From a virus, in the IMG/VR virus record IMGVR_UViG_3300020401_001763, positions 1-64,000 of that record: a DNA stretch of 64,000 nt. The stretch is one strand, 5' to 3'. Below, piece by piece: positions 1-8,169 of this stretch. Below the pieces are notes generated by a model, which was given only the letters and a program-made list of their open reading frames with translations, did not search any database and was not told the origin of the DNA. A program made the translations under genes and the position numbers. Positions within the stretch are counted from its first letter, which is position 1. Every line of letters begins with the position of its first letter.

Positions 1-6
1 AGCAAA

Positions 7-444
7 ATGGAACTAGGTAATCCCGTAATCACGGCACTCGTAGGATTGGTTGTATTCTACATAGGACTCAAAATGTTTTCAGGTGGAATGAAATCCATGG
101 GAAACTTAGAACACTTAAACTTTTTTTTAGGTAATCCAATTTATATGTTTATAGGTGGAATTGTTATGACGTTACTCTGGCAATCTTCATCGTTATCTAC
201 CACTGCAATTATAGCTCTCGTTGCAAGTGGAGCTCTTCCTCTACCGGCCGCCATAGCAGCAGTTCTTGGAGCAAATATAGGAACTACTGGTACAATATGG
301 CTCGCAGGCTTCTTCGTATCAGACGGCATGCCAAAAGGCGATACCCTACGAATAGCACTAGCACATAGTGGCGCAAACTTATTCATGGCGGTAATGCTAC
401 TACCATGGGTACATCATATCGCTAGGTTCCTTAGCAAATTTTAA
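7..444 (+). CDS. Na+/phosphate cotransporter-like membrane protein, half length
   Basis: This 145-residue, very hydrophobic protein carries the hallmark of the Na/Pi-cotransporter family (PF02690): a QSSS motif at residues 59-62 followed by a small-residue helix and GANIGTT at 88-94. Full transporters hold two inverted copies of this unit. This gene encodes one, so a functional form would have to dimerise or pair with a host subunit. Helices are visible at about 8-28, 45-65, 66-90 and 118-136. The product would sit in the inner membrane and could raise phosphate or sodium flux during infection, which is inference. It closes an operon that begins before the window and is followed by a clear terminator. 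The ATG at 7 is the only visible start, but its ribosome site lies at the window edge. Confidence 0.72.
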   Translation: MELGNPVITALVGLVVFYIGLKMFSGGMKSMGNLEHLNFFLGNPIYMFIGGIVMTLLWQSSSLSTTAIIALVASGALPLPAAIAAVLGANIGTTGTIWLAGFFVSDGMPKGDTLRIALAHSGANLFMAVMLLPWVHHIARFLSKF

Positions 445-466
445 GTAAATCTTTATTTGATTAAAT

Positions 467-487
467 GCGCCTTCGGGCGCTTTTTTT
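467..487 (+). terminator. Rho-independent terminator
   Basis: A 5-bp GCGCC/GGCGC stem closed by a TTCG tetraloop is followed by seven T. It lies 22 bases after the cotransporter-like gene and ends that operon. The downstream promoter starts within two bases of the T-tract. Confidence 0.9.
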
Positions 488-488
488 A

Positions 489-517
489 TGTACAAACTGT
501 TATAAATAGTGTATAAT
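489..517 (+). promoter_or_regulatory. sigma70-like early promoter overlapping a late promoter
   Basis: TGTACA at 489-494, a 17-bp spacer and TATAAT at 512-517 form a good host-type promoter. Inside the spacer, 501-508 reads TATAAATA, the exact T4 late-promoter octamer. Both would start transcription shortly before the gene at 538, so this operon could be expressed early and late. That fits proteins needed in quantity for packaging. Confidence 0.7.
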
Positions 518-537
518 ATAAACTATTGGAGCTAACT

Positions 538-1377
538 ATGCGTAGATTCAAATCATTCATAAGGGAGATGGCCGAAGTGAGTATTGCTAATTTAAACCCT
601 GACTTTCTGAAGAGAGCTCAAAAGGTAACGTCATTTAATCTTCGTGGATCTGACTTTGAGTCTTTAAAGTATAAAGCAGAAATACAATATCTTTTTAGAA
701 CTTTCTTCTTTCCAAAATTTAACTTAGATGAAACTCTTAAAGGAGACATAAAGTTAAATCAAGTTAATAAGTTGATTCAAAAACTCAAGAGCGAGAGTAT
801 GGTCAACTACAACAAGCTGCATTTTTATAATCTAAAAGGTGTAGGCCCAGGAGAAGCTACGTTGTATTTCTTACTCGATGACGCTCAACTTGGTGGAGGT
901 ACTTCTGCTGGAGTTGACTTGTTAGTCGCTGGTAAAAAATACGAAGTAAAAGCTGCTCTTTATTCTAAGAACGAAAGAACTTTATCAGGTTTTAAGCTTG
1001 GTGGTACTGCTCCAGTAGGAAAATTAGTTACCGAACTCGTGGATATGAAAGAAAGATTAGGCTTTCAAACTAAAGGTAAAGGACAGGCGGAAGTTAATAC
1101 ATCACAGTTAAATGCTATAAGAAAAGAATTTCCGTCAGAAATGAAAAAAATAGAAGCCGAATACGGAAAGATAGCAGGAAGATACTTTGGTAATATTCCT
1201 GTCATTTTTGTAAACAATAACTCAAGTAATAAGATCGATCCGGAAGACACAGCTGAAAAATCTAGACAATTAACAGGAGACGCTGGTGGAATAGTAGCAA
1301 TTAAGAAGATCGCACCAAAAGATATTCTTATGCACGTTGTGACACAAGGTACTATTAAACCAAAAATAAAATTATGA
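538..1377 (+). CDS. PD-(D/E)XK-nuclease-like protein with putative capsid-targeting leader
   Basis: This protein has 279 residues. The ATG at 538 is chosen over an upstream in-frame TTG at 526 because TTGGAG at 526-531 is then its ribosome site. The N-terminus MRRFKSFIRE resembles the T4 internal-protein leader (MKTYQEFI.E), with an IxE sequence at 8-10 that a gp21-type protease could cut. The core has E106, then D127 followed nine residues later by E136-V-K138, the spacing of a PD-(D/E)XK nuclease site. No family is securely recognised. It heads the operon of lysine-rich proteins and overlaps the next gene by 4 nt. Delivery with the genome as a nuclease is inference from leader plus motif. 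Confidence 0.6.
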   Translation: MRRFKSFIREMAEVSIANLNPDFLKRAQKVTSFNLRGSDFESLKYKAEIQYLFRTFFFPKFNLDETLKGDIKLNQVNKLIQKLKSESMVNYNKLHFYNLKGVGPGEATLYFLLDDAQLGGGTSAGVDLLVAGKKYEVKAALYSKNERTLSGFKLGGTAPVGKLVTELVDMKERLGFQTKGKGQAEVNTSQLNAIRKEFPSEMKKIEAEYGKIAGRYFGNIPVIFVNNNSSNKIDPEDTAEKSRQLTGDAGGIVAIKKIAPKDILMHVVTQGTIKPKIKL

Positions 1378-2597
1378 GATTCATAGAATTTATATCTGAG
1401 CAGAAAAACACTCACATGACTCATATCGAGGACAAGGTCCTATACGGTGGAGTCAACGGAACCAGACAGGCGATACTAGCGTTAAGATCTTTAAGAGACA
1501 TGTTAGGAGGAGTCAAAGATGGATCTGTCAGTGTTAAGTGGGATGGAGCTCCTGCCGTTTTCTGTGGTACTGATCCTCGTGATGGCAAATTCTTTGTTGC
1601 AAAGAAGGGGATATTTAATAAGTCGCCAAAGGTATATAAGACCAATGCTGATATTGATGATGACACTGGCGGTGATCTTAATGTAAAACTAAAAAACGCT
1701 CTTAAGTATCTTCCAGCACTTGGAATAAAAGGAGTTATTCAAGGAGACTTTTTGTTTGGCCCTGGTGATTTAAGAACTAAAAAGATAAAAGGTAAGTCTT
1801 ATCTTACGTTCCACCCTAATACTATAGTGTATGCGATACCAACAGGTACTCAGGCAGCTAAAAAAGCAAAGGCCGCTAAGATAGGAATCGTTTGGCATAC
1901 AACATATAAAGGAAATACTTTTGAGACTATGAAAGCTTCATATGGAGTTGATACATCAAAATTTAAATCAAAAGACGTTTGGTCTCAAGACGCAATGTTA
2001 AGAGACATGACACAATTTACTATGTCTAAAAAAGACACGGAGGAAGTCAATGCGCACCTTAGCAACTGTGGCAGAATTTTTAACAAAATATCTGGGACTA
2101 CGTTACGTAGCCTCGAAGCTAATCGTTCCCTTGCTGAAACTATTGAAACATATAATAATACCTTTGTACGTAAAGGTGAAGTTGTTAAAGATACGCGTCG
2201 TCATGTGGCTGGCCTCATTCGCTATATCGAAGGTAAGTACAAAAAAGAAATCGACAAGAGGAAGACCCAAAAAGGTAAAGACGTCCAGCAAAAAAAGCTA
2301 GATGAAATTTTAAAATTCTTCTCACCCGAGAACAAGACAAGTTTACAGATGATGTTTGAACTACAGAAATCTATAGTTCTAGCAAAACTAAAACTTATAA
2401 ATATACTTAATAAGCTCAATAGTAATAAAACTTTTTTGAAAACTAAAAATGGTTATGAGACTACTGGCCAAGAAGGTTATGTTGCTATTGATAAACTTGG
2501 TGGTGATGCAGTGAAGATTGTTGATCGTATGGAATTTTCATACGCCAACTTTTCACCAGATATATTAAAGGGATGGGACAAGCCAGGGAGGAACTAG
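1374..2597 (+). CDS. Nucleic-acid-ligase-like (KxDG) nucleotidyltransferase with putative capsid-targeting leader
   Basis: This 407-residue protein has the adenylation motif K55-W-D-G58 of the covalent nucleotidyltransferase (DNA/RNA ligase) superfamily. GVIQGDFLFG at 120-129 fits motif III/IIIa and IGIVWHTT at 170-177 fits motif IV. Residues 1-9 (MRFIEFISE) look like a T4 capsid-targeting leader ending at an IxE cleavage site. Lysine-rich segments follow the catalytic region. T4-like marine phages carry relatives of unknown function. The substrate cannot be read from sequence: RNA or nick ligation and protein AMPylation are all possible. ATGA overlap with the previous gene indicates translational coupling. 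Confidence 0.7.
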   Translation: MRFIEFISEQKNTHMTHIEDKVLYGGVNGTRQAILALRSLRDMLGGVKDGSVSVKWDGAPAVFCGTDPRDGKFFVAKKGIFNKSPKVYKTNADIDDDTGGDLNVKLKNALKYLPALGIKGVIQGDFLFGPGDLRTKKIKGKSYLTFHPNTIVYAIPTGTQAAKKAKAAKIGIVWHTTYKGNTFETMKASYGVDTSKFKSKDVWSQDAMLRDMTQFTMSKKDTEEVNAHLSNCGRIFNKISGTTLRSLEANRSLAETIETYNNTFVRKGEVVKDTRRHVAGLIRYIEGKYKKEIDKRKTQKGKDVQQKKLDEILKFFSPENKTSLQMMFELQKSIVLAKLKLINILNKLNSNKTFLKTKNGYETTGQEGYVAIDKLGGDAVKIVDRMEFSYANFSPDILKGWDKPGRN

Positions 2598-3679
2598 TGG
2601 CACCATTAGATTTTAAACATCTCACTTTGACTAAAAATAGGCCGGGTGAGGACGACGAAACAAACTACTACGCTCAAAAGCGTAGAAGACAATATCACGG
2701 TAATGAGAGCGCAGACGTAAAAGAACTCTCAATGAAGCCGGATAAAAAACTTCCTAATTTAAGAGTACCGGTCAAAGGTAAAAAAGGCGTAAGTAAGTTT
2801 ATGCGGAAGAAAGCTGCTGCGACAGCTAAAGACGATATAAACGCACAAAAGAATCCGAAGATTGATGAAGCGCTTAAGCCTATATCTACTTTAGATCAGG
2901 TCAAAGCTGCAATAAAGATAGCAAGAGATAAGAGATTCAATATGAAATCTCAGATCGATAAAAAGACAGCTATTGAAAAGATCTCAAAAGATCTCTTAAA
3001 AGATCCTAAAGTTAAAAAAGAAATAGACAAGATCTATGAAGATATCAATCATGATGACGCGCACCGTGATGCTCAACAGCACTCAAACGGAAGTATGAGC
3101 GTTAAGAAAATTCCAAGTATGATTAAAAAACCGGGTGATAAACATTTACACTTACATATGAAGAGTTATCACAAAGAAAAAGACGGTCAAGATTTTGCAA
3201 AGAAGCACGGTTATAAAGTCAAAAATTATGTGAAGACTCAGTCTGGAACTAGAATGGATCTTCATAAAGAAGATGCTAAAAAGTTTGCCACAGCTGATAA
3301 AATGAATTATAAAAAAACAAATATGAAGGATATGCCAAAAGATAAAGATGACGTTGATGAGGCTCTAACTCTACAACAAAGAATGAAAAGATCTCGTATG
3401 ATGAGACGCATGAGAACTCGAATTAAAGTTGGTAGAGAAAGAGCTAAAAGAAAAATGGCTAACAAGGAGAAGTTAGAGAAAAGAGCAAGAAGGCAAGCTC
3501 GAAACATGCTGGCTAAAAAACTTACTAGAGGAATTCCTAAAGCTGAACTAACTTTTGCTAGAAAAAAAGAAATAGAAAAGAGACTTGAAAAGCCAGCACT
3601 TCAGTCAAGAATAAAAAGAATTGCAAAAAGAATATTTAAAGACGTGAGGAAGAAAGAAGTTCAGAGGAAAAAAGGTTAA
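2597..3679 (+). CDS. Highly basic conserved phage protein with coiled C-terminal domain
   Basis: The preferred start is GTG 2597, preceded by AGGGAGG at 2585-2591 and overlapping the stop of the previous gene by one base. An in-frame ATG at 2573 would give a longer form without a good ribosome site. The protein (360 aa) is extremely rich in lysine and arginine, with a predicted helical C-terminal third (about 255-350) of the type found in unknown T4-like phage proteins. Sequences such as KIDE-A and DVDE-A resemble prohead-protease cleavage sites (hydrophobic-x-E). A DNA-condensing or packaged role is plausible but unproven. No enzymatic motif is seen. Confidence 0.7.
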   Translation: MAPLDFKHLTLTKNRPGEDDETNYYAQKRRRQYHGNESADVKELSMKPDKKLPNLRVPVKGKKGVSKFMRKKAAATAKDDINAQKNPKIDEALKPISTLDQVKAAIKIARDKRFNMKSQIDKKTAIEKISKDLLKDPKVKKEIDKIYEDINHDDAHRDAQQHSNGSMSVKKIPSMIKKPGDKHLHLHMKSYHKEKDGQDFAKKHGYKVKNYVKTQSGTRMDLHKEDAKKFATADKMNYKKTNMKDMPKDKDDVDEALTLQQRMKRSRMMRRMRTRIKVGRERAKRKMANKEKLEKRARRQARNMLAKKLTRGIPKAELTFARKKEIEKRLEKPALQSRIKRIAKRIFKDVRKKEVQRKKG

Positions 3680-4869
3680 TGATTAATTCTTTTAAGACAT
3701 TTTTAGTCGAGGAAGAGAAGACACTGTACTTTGTGTGGGGACGTATGAATCCACCTACATCAGGTCATGAAAAACTACTTGACTTTCTGAAAGGTAAAGC
3801 TGGAAGCAATCCTTTCAGAATTTATTTGACACAAACACAGGATAAAAATAAAAATCCTATTCCGTACGTACAGAAAATAAAGTTTGCGCGTAAAGGATTT
3901 CCACAGTATGCTCGACAGATCATGATGCAAAAGAAACTTAAAACAATTTTTGACGCGATGACTTCTTTCTATAATGAAGGTTTTAAACGTGTGGTTATCG
4001 TATGTGGTGAAGATCGCGTAAGAGAATATACCGTCACGTTGAACAAATATAATGGTGTAAAAAGTAGACATGGATTTTATAACTTTGAAAAGATTACAGT
4101 ATTGAACGCTGGCGATAGAGATCCTGAATCAAAAGGTGTCGCAGGAGTGTCAGGTACTAAGCTTCGAGGTTATGCAGATAATGGTGACTTTACTAAGTTC
4201 GCACAGTATATGCCTAAGAGATTATCGAATGCAGATACGAAGGCAGTATATAACGCCGTGCGTAAAGGTCGAGGTTTAAAAGAACAGAAAGAATACTTTA
4301 ACAAACTTAACCTGTCACCAGTATCGGAAAGAAGGGAAGAATATGTCAAAGGAAATCTTTTTAATATTGGGGATAGTGTTATCCTTAGGGATACTAATGA
4401 ACTTTGTCGTGTTACCTATCTTGGCAGCAATTACGTTATAGTAGAGTCTGCTGGTAAACAGTATCGTAAGTGGCTTGAAGATATTGAGCTACACGAAAAA
4501 GAAAGAAAAAAAGAAGTAGCACAAGATAAAGACGTAAAGAAAGCTAAGGGCAGTCAACCAAAAGTTTATTATAAAGGATTAAGCAAGTCAACTAAACAGA
4601 AGCGACTTGCACATTTTAAGAAATACGGAAAGTATGATGACGATAATCCGGCAGCGTACAAGAAAGCTCCCGGCGATAAAACAGCTAAAACTAAGCCAAG
4701 TGTACATACACTTAAGTACAGAAGAATGTATGGAGAGGATGCAGTTGAACTAGCAAAGAAAAAGATCGAGAGAGAAAAAGCTGTCGATAAAATGAAACAC
4801 GCTAGAATGCTTAGTAGAGCAAAAGTAAGAAAAGCAAAAAATCAAATGAGGAGCGAAAAAGATGCTTAA
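3679..4869 (+). CDS. Cytidylyltransferase-fold (NMN adenylyltransferase-like) protein with putative capsid-targeting leader
   Basis: Residues 20-30 (WGRMNPPTSGH) match the HxGH-type nucleotide-binding motif of the nucleotidylyltransferase superfamily. VSGTKLR at 157-163 corresponds to its ISSTxxR motif, and VIVCGEDR at 106-113 fits the central strand. These features resemble NMN or phosphopantetheine adenylyltransferases. The N-terminus MINSFKTFLVE is a capsid-targeting-like leader with an LxE cleavage motif at 9-11. After about residue 280 the protein is a lysine-rich tail of unknown role. The total is 396 aa, and the stop of the preceding gene overlaps its ATG. NAD metabolism acting from the virion is a hypothesis. 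Confidence 0.72.
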   Translation: MINSFKTFLVEEEKTLYFVWGRMNPPTSGHEKLLDFLKGKAGSNPFRIYLTQTQDKNKNPIPYVQKIKFARKGFPQYARQIMMQKKLKTIFDAMTSFYNEGFKRVVIVCGEDRVREYTVTLNKYNGVKSRHGFYNFEKITVLNAGDRDPESKGVAGVSGTKLRGYADNGDFTKFAQYMPKRLSNADTKAVYNAVRKGRGLKEQKEYFNKLNLSPVSERREEYVKGNLFNIGDSVILRDTNELCRVTYLGSNYVIVESAGKQYRKWLEDIELHEKERKKEVAQDKDVKKAKGSQPKVYYKGLSKSTKQKRLAHFKKYGKYDDDNPAAYKKAPGDKTAKTKPSVHTLKYRRMYGEDAVELAKKKIEREKAVDKMKHARMLSRAKVRKAKNQMRSEKDA

Positions 4870-5596
4870 ATTTTCAAGTTACGATGAGGCCATCGACGAG
4901 TTGCTCGAAAACGAAGGCCTTAAAAAGAAAGCAGCTAAATCTGGCATCTCTTATGGTACTTTGAAAAAAGTCTATAATAGAGGAATGGCTGCTTGGAGAA
5001 CTGGTCATAGACCAGGGACTACACCACAGCAATGGGGAATGGCTCGAGTCAACTCTTACATTGGTAAAGGTAAAGGTACTTATTACGGCGCAGATTCTGA
5101 TCTAAGTGGTAAGGGCAAGAAGAAAAAAGAATCAGTAGGAGAGGAAGTAAAATATCCGCATATGATGTATGATCCAAAGACTGGAAAAGAAGTCAAAGCA
5201 AATACTCCAGCTGATCATGCTAAATTTGCGAAGATGGGATATACACATGAAAAACCATCTATGAAAAAAGAAGCGCTCGATCAGAAAGATAAGAAAACAC
5301 TGATGAAAGTTGCTAAGAAACTTAAAGGTGCAAGTGCCAAGCATGCAAATCAGTCAAAAGCTATCATGAAAGACATAGAAGATCAGAAAGAAGCTATGTC
5401 TCCAGCAGATAAAGCAGCGCATGATAGAGCCATTGCGGCATTTAAAGCTAGAGGCGGAAAGATTAAAAAACTTCCACCAGGGAAAGCTCAAGGTTATCAC
5501 GGTAAATCAGATCCAGCATCCGGAATGAAAGGTATGATGGATAAGGGTGACACCAAAGATTTCAAAAAAAATAAGTTCGTAAGGAGTATGAAATGA
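4862..5596 (+). CDS. Conserved lysine-rich phage protein
   Basis: This 244-residue protein opens with MLKFSSYDEAIDELLE, again aromatic and acidic with possible protease sites. Residues 21-80 form a conserved domain containing GISYGTLKKVYNRGMAAW and RPGTTPQQWGMARVNS, which I recognise from T4-like marine phages as a domain of unknown function (possibly DUF5824). The rest is lysine- and alanine-rich, with a conserved-looking KARGGKIKKLPPGKAQGYHG block near the C-terminus. It overlaps both neighbours by a few bases and is preceded by GAGGAG. No catalytic motif is seen. Confidence 0.7.
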   Translation: MLKFSSYDEAIDELLENEGLKKKAAKSGISYGTLKKVYNRGMAAWRTGHRPGTTPQQWGMARVNSYIGKGKGTYYGADSDLSGKGKKKKESVGEEVKYPHMMYDPKTGKEVKANTPADHAKFAKMGYTHEKPSMKKEALDQKDKKTLMKVAKKLKGASAKHANQSKAIMKDIEDQKEAMSPADKAAHDRAIAAFKARGGKIKKLPPGKAQGYHGKSDPASGMKGMMDKGDTKDFKKNKFVRSMK

Positions 5597-5808
5597 TATA
5601 TGACTTTCACACTTTCAGACAAAAGGGTCCTATAAGCGAAGCTACCGACGTTTATGACAAAGATGGAATTCAAATTACTAGAACTGCTTTGAAAGGCGGT
5701 GTTGGTTTTCAAATTAACTACGGTGAAAGAGGTAGGTATATTCAAGTTCTTAAAAAGGATATGAATAAGATCATGAAAGCAATGCAAACAGCAATGAAAG
5801 CAAGATAG
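5593..5808 (+). CDS. Small conserved phage protein with leader-like N-terminus
   Basis: This protein has 71 residues. The start overlaps the previous stop by 4 nt and is preceded by AAGGAG. The N-terminus has the spacing of the capsid-targeting leaders nearby (FHTFRQKGPISE then A), followed by a compact region of predicted strands and a C-terminal helix rich in Met and Lys. No family is recognised. Its position in the same operon suggests a virion-associated role, which is inference. Confidence 0.6.
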   Translation: MIYDFHTFRQKGPISEATDVYDKDGIQITRTALKGGVGFQINYGERGRYIQVLKKDMNKIMKAMQTAMKAR

Positions 5809-5809
5809 T

Positions 5810-6724
5810 ATGCCATTAGGAAAAAACGCAACAGCCGGAGACTACGTAAAAGACTTTAGAAAGTCTAAGGCTCCACAGTTTAAAGGTAAGTCTAAAGAAA
5901 AAAGACATAAGATGGCTATTGCTGCTTATCTCGATAAACGCGATAGTCAAGACGAAGCCAAATTAGCTGGTAATAATCTAAAACTCTTTTCTCAGTTGAA
6001 CAGAGATAAAAAGGTAGATGAACTGTCTATGAAACTAAAGACCAAGGCTAAATTCGCTCGAGCCGTAAGAGGTCCAAGTAAAAAGGCAATGCCTGATATA
6101 TTCAGAACTACTGGAAAGAGAGCAAAAGAAATATCTAAAAAAGCTGATATACTCGTAACTATGAAAAGAGCTAAAGAAAGAGACGAAAGAAGAAAACGTC
6201 TAGGTCTAAAACCAGTAGGAGAATCCTCATCTTTTGCTGTAGATATTAAAGGTCTTCCAACTATGTACATGGACGGAATGACTTCTAATGAAATAAAACA
6301 AAAGTTGCGTAAGATTATCAAACAGCCTTCTATGATACAGGCCGTTGATAGAATACAAAAGTCTAAAGTTAAAAAGATCTTTAGAGACAAAGGTCAAGGA
6401 AGAGAACAGATAGATGCTAATTATAAGTATGACTATGGTTCTCCAGAATCTATTAGACTCATGAAAAAAATTACTCCGGGTGAAAAAATTAAAGAAGGTG
6501 TGAGAGGAAAAACAGACGCGCCAAAAGGACCAGAGTCTTATGAAGCGCAATATAAAAGAAGATTAGTTAAAACCACAGATCCTGAACATAAAGAAAAAGG
6601 TTATAAGTACAGAATTAAAGGTAAGAAGAATAGTTCACTTACTAAAAAGCTGTATAAGTCTAAACCTGATCAGGCTGAGTTTAACAAACAAATGAGAAGG
6701 ATTGCAGGTCATGAGTTTGGATAA
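5810..6724 (+). CDS. Conserved lysine-rich phage protein
   Basis: This 304-residue basic protein begins MPLGKNATAGDYVKDF and continues with a K/R-rich segment, an N-terminal block I know from many T4-like phage genomes without assigned function. VDE-LSMK at about 65-71 repeats a sequence pattern seen in the gene at 2597 (VKE-LSMK), consistent with a shared protease site. A C-terminal region around 245-300 is also very basic. The ribosome site is weak, so coupling to the gene ending two bases earlier is likely. Confidence 0.65.
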   Translation: MPLGKNATAGDYVKDFRKSKAPQFKGKSKEKRHKMAIAAYLDKRDSQDEAKLAGNNLKLFSQLNRDKKVDELSMKLKTKAKFARAVRGPSKKAMPDIFRTTGKRAKEISKKADILVTMKRAKERDERRKRLGLKPVGESSSFAVDIKGLPTMYMDGMTSNEIKQKLRKIIKQPSMIQAVDRIQKSKVKKIFRDKGQGREQIDANYKYDYGSPESIRLMKKITPGEKIKEGVRGKTDAPKGPESYEAQYKRRLVKTTDPEHKEKGYKYRIKGKKNSSLTKKLYKSKPDQAEFNKQMRRIAGHEFG

Positions 6725-7070
6725 ATTTAAAACTTTTAGAGAAGAATGTATAGATGACGATTGCGAATGTTTTGATCTCTACGAAGATTTAGAGTTAGAA
6801 GAAGCCGAATATAAAGGTAGAAAAGTAACTCTTAATAATCCATCTCGATCTAATGATGGAAAGAAAAAGTTTTATGTGTATGTAAAAAATGACAAGGGTA
6901 ATGTTATTAAGTTAGGATTTGGCGATCCAAATATGGAAATAAAAAGAGACGATCCGGCGAGAAGAAAGTCTTTTAGAGCTAGACATAACTGTGATAACCC
7001 AGGTCCAAAATATAAAGCAAGATATTGGTCTTGTTATCAGTGGAGAGCAGGAGCAAAGGTAGATAATTAA
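6711..7070 (+). CDS. Conserved phage protein with leader-like N-terminus
   Basis: ATG 6711 is preceded by AAGGA at 6697-6701, so it is preferred to the TTG at 6702. The 119-residue protein starts MSLDKFKTFREE, another leader-like sequence, then an acidic stretch ending LEE-A, a possible protease site. After that comes a conserved domain with AEYKGRKVTL, FGDPNMEIKRDDP and RARHNCDNPGPK. I recognise this domain from T4-like marine phages, where its function is unknown. It holds conserved cysteines at the RHNCDNPG and YWSCYQW motifs. The gene overlaps its neighbours on both sides. Confidence 0.68.
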   Translation: MSLDKFKTFREECIDDDCECFDLYEDLELEEAEYKGRKVTLNNPSRSNDGKKKFYVYVKNDKGNVIKLGFGDPNMEIKRDDPARRKSFRARHNCDNPGPKYKARYWSCYQWRAGAKVDN

Positions 7071-7513
7071 TGGCGACAAAAGTGAATGAGAACACTGAAT
7101 TGTCTATGCCAATCCGTAATTTAATAGCAATGGTGGTTGGCGCAGCAATCGGTACATGGGCATACTTTGGTATCATAGAAAGACTGAATAATTTAGAAAA
7201 TAAGTTTCAAATTCAAGATGCTGACGTTGGTATGAATACAGAGTTTAGAATCAAATGGCCAAGAGGAGAAATGGGTTCCTTACCAGCTGATTCAGAACAG
7301 TTTATGTTGATTGAACATTTGTCTGGAGAGTTAGAAAAATTAGCAACTCAGATAGAAGATGGACAAGCACCGTACGATCAACAACAACAATTGACATTGA
7401 ACTTTTATAAGGACAGAATTGAAGCTTTAGAAACTGAGATTAAATCAATACGTAAGGACATGATGGACATGGTCCACGATATGAACGGGATGAAAAAGCA
7501 CAATGGTCATTAA
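7070..7513 (+). CDS. Membrane-anchored coiled-coil phage protein
   Basis: This 147-residue protein has one transmembrane helix at about 17-36, then a long soluble part ending in a coiled coil (about 85-140). A middle motif, EFRIKWPRGEMGSLPADSEQF, is typical of a conserved T4-like marine phage family of unknown role. One short N-terminal tail, one helix and a long coil would suit an inner-membrane protein facing the periplasm, but no lysis function can be claimed. It is coupled to the previous stop by TAATG. Confidence 0.65.
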   Translation: MATKVNENTELSMPIRNLIAMVVGAAIGTWAYFGIIERLNNLENKFQIQDADVGMNTEFRIKWPRGEMGSLPADSEQFMLIEHLSGELEKLATQIEDGQAPYDQQQQLTLNFYKDRIEALETEIKSIRKDMMDMVHDMNGMKKHNGH

Positions 7514-7724
7514 AACGATGACACTCTTACTTTACTTAGGAGGCGGTATCATAGAACATACCGGACCTATGTCTATGTCAGAGTGTCTTAAAATGAAAAG
7601 AACTATTGAAAGACACGGCTGGAAAGACAGAAAAGATACTAGATATTCTTGTGAAAAGAAAAAAGTTGAAGTTGATGTAGGTCCAGACGGAAAAGAATTT
7701 ATTGTAAGAATTGTTGAGGAATAA
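7503..7724 (+). CDS. Small conserved phage protein
   Basis: This 73-residue protein has a short hydrophobic N-terminus (about 5-15) and then a charged region with two cysteines, SECLKMKR and RYSCEKKK. The pattern resembles small phage proteins with a weak signal sequence and a periplasmic cysteine pair. The start overlaps the previous gene by 11 nt. No function is recognised. Confidence 0.5.
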   Translation: MVIKTMTLLLYLGGGIIEHTGPMSMSECLKMKRTIERHGWKDRKDTRYSCEKKKVEVDVGPDGKEFIVRIVEE

Positions 7725-7861
7725 TGCCGACTAAATTTAGAAGTGTTTCAATACATGAACCGACTATAAAAGGAACTTCTATTGGAAGAAAGCCAATTAA
7801 GTCGACCATGAATAAAAGTAAGAGGCGCTCTTTTAAAAAGTATAGAGGGCAAGGCAAGTAA
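7724..7861 (+). CDS. Very small basic phage protein
   Basis: This is a 45-codon reading frame joined by TAATG overlaps to both neighbours, so it is very likely translated. The product is basic, and its C-terminal third is nearly all K, R, S and G (KSKRRSFKKYRGQGK). It may bind nucleic acid, which is inference from composition only. Confidence 0.6.
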   Translation: MPTKFRSVSIHEPTIKGTSIGRKPIKSTMNKSKRRSFKKYRGQGK

Positions 7862-8157
7862 TGGAACTAAAACAGGAAATGACGATAACTATGGAACATA
7901 GACTAGATAAGATCGAGGAGAAACTCGACAAGTTAGCGGATGCTATGATAGCTATGGCTCGAGCAGAAGAGAAAATTATAGCGTTGCAAGACGACCATGA
8001 AAACATGAGAGAGCGGCTAAATAAGTTATCGGTAAAACTTGACGATATTCAAAGAACTGTTGATGATAATTCAAGAACAGTTAAACTTATAAATAAGATT
8101 GGAATGGCAGTCATAGTGGCTGCTGTCGGCGCGTACGTTGCGCATATGTGGATGTAA
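7861..8157 (+). CDS. Coiled-coil protein with C-terminal membrane anchor
   Basis: This protein has 98 residues. Heptads of L and I run from about 12 to 75, followed by a hydrophobic helix at about 78-97 (a tail anchor). Such small coil-plus-anchor proteins are common in T4-like phages and may oligomerise at the inner membrane. No function is assigned. TAATG overlap with the preceding tiny gene. Confidence 0.62.
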   Translation: MELKQEMTITMEHRLDKIEEKLDKLADAMIAMARAEEKIIALQDDHENMRERLNKLSVKLDDIQRTVDDNSRTVKLINKIGMAVIVAAVGAYVAHMWM

Positions 8158-8169
8158 AAGGAGAATCAA

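Noticed and set aside
141-386. Minus-strand frame opposite the cotransporter-like gene
   Set aside because: No start signal. The composition mirrors the hydrophobic gene on the plus strand.
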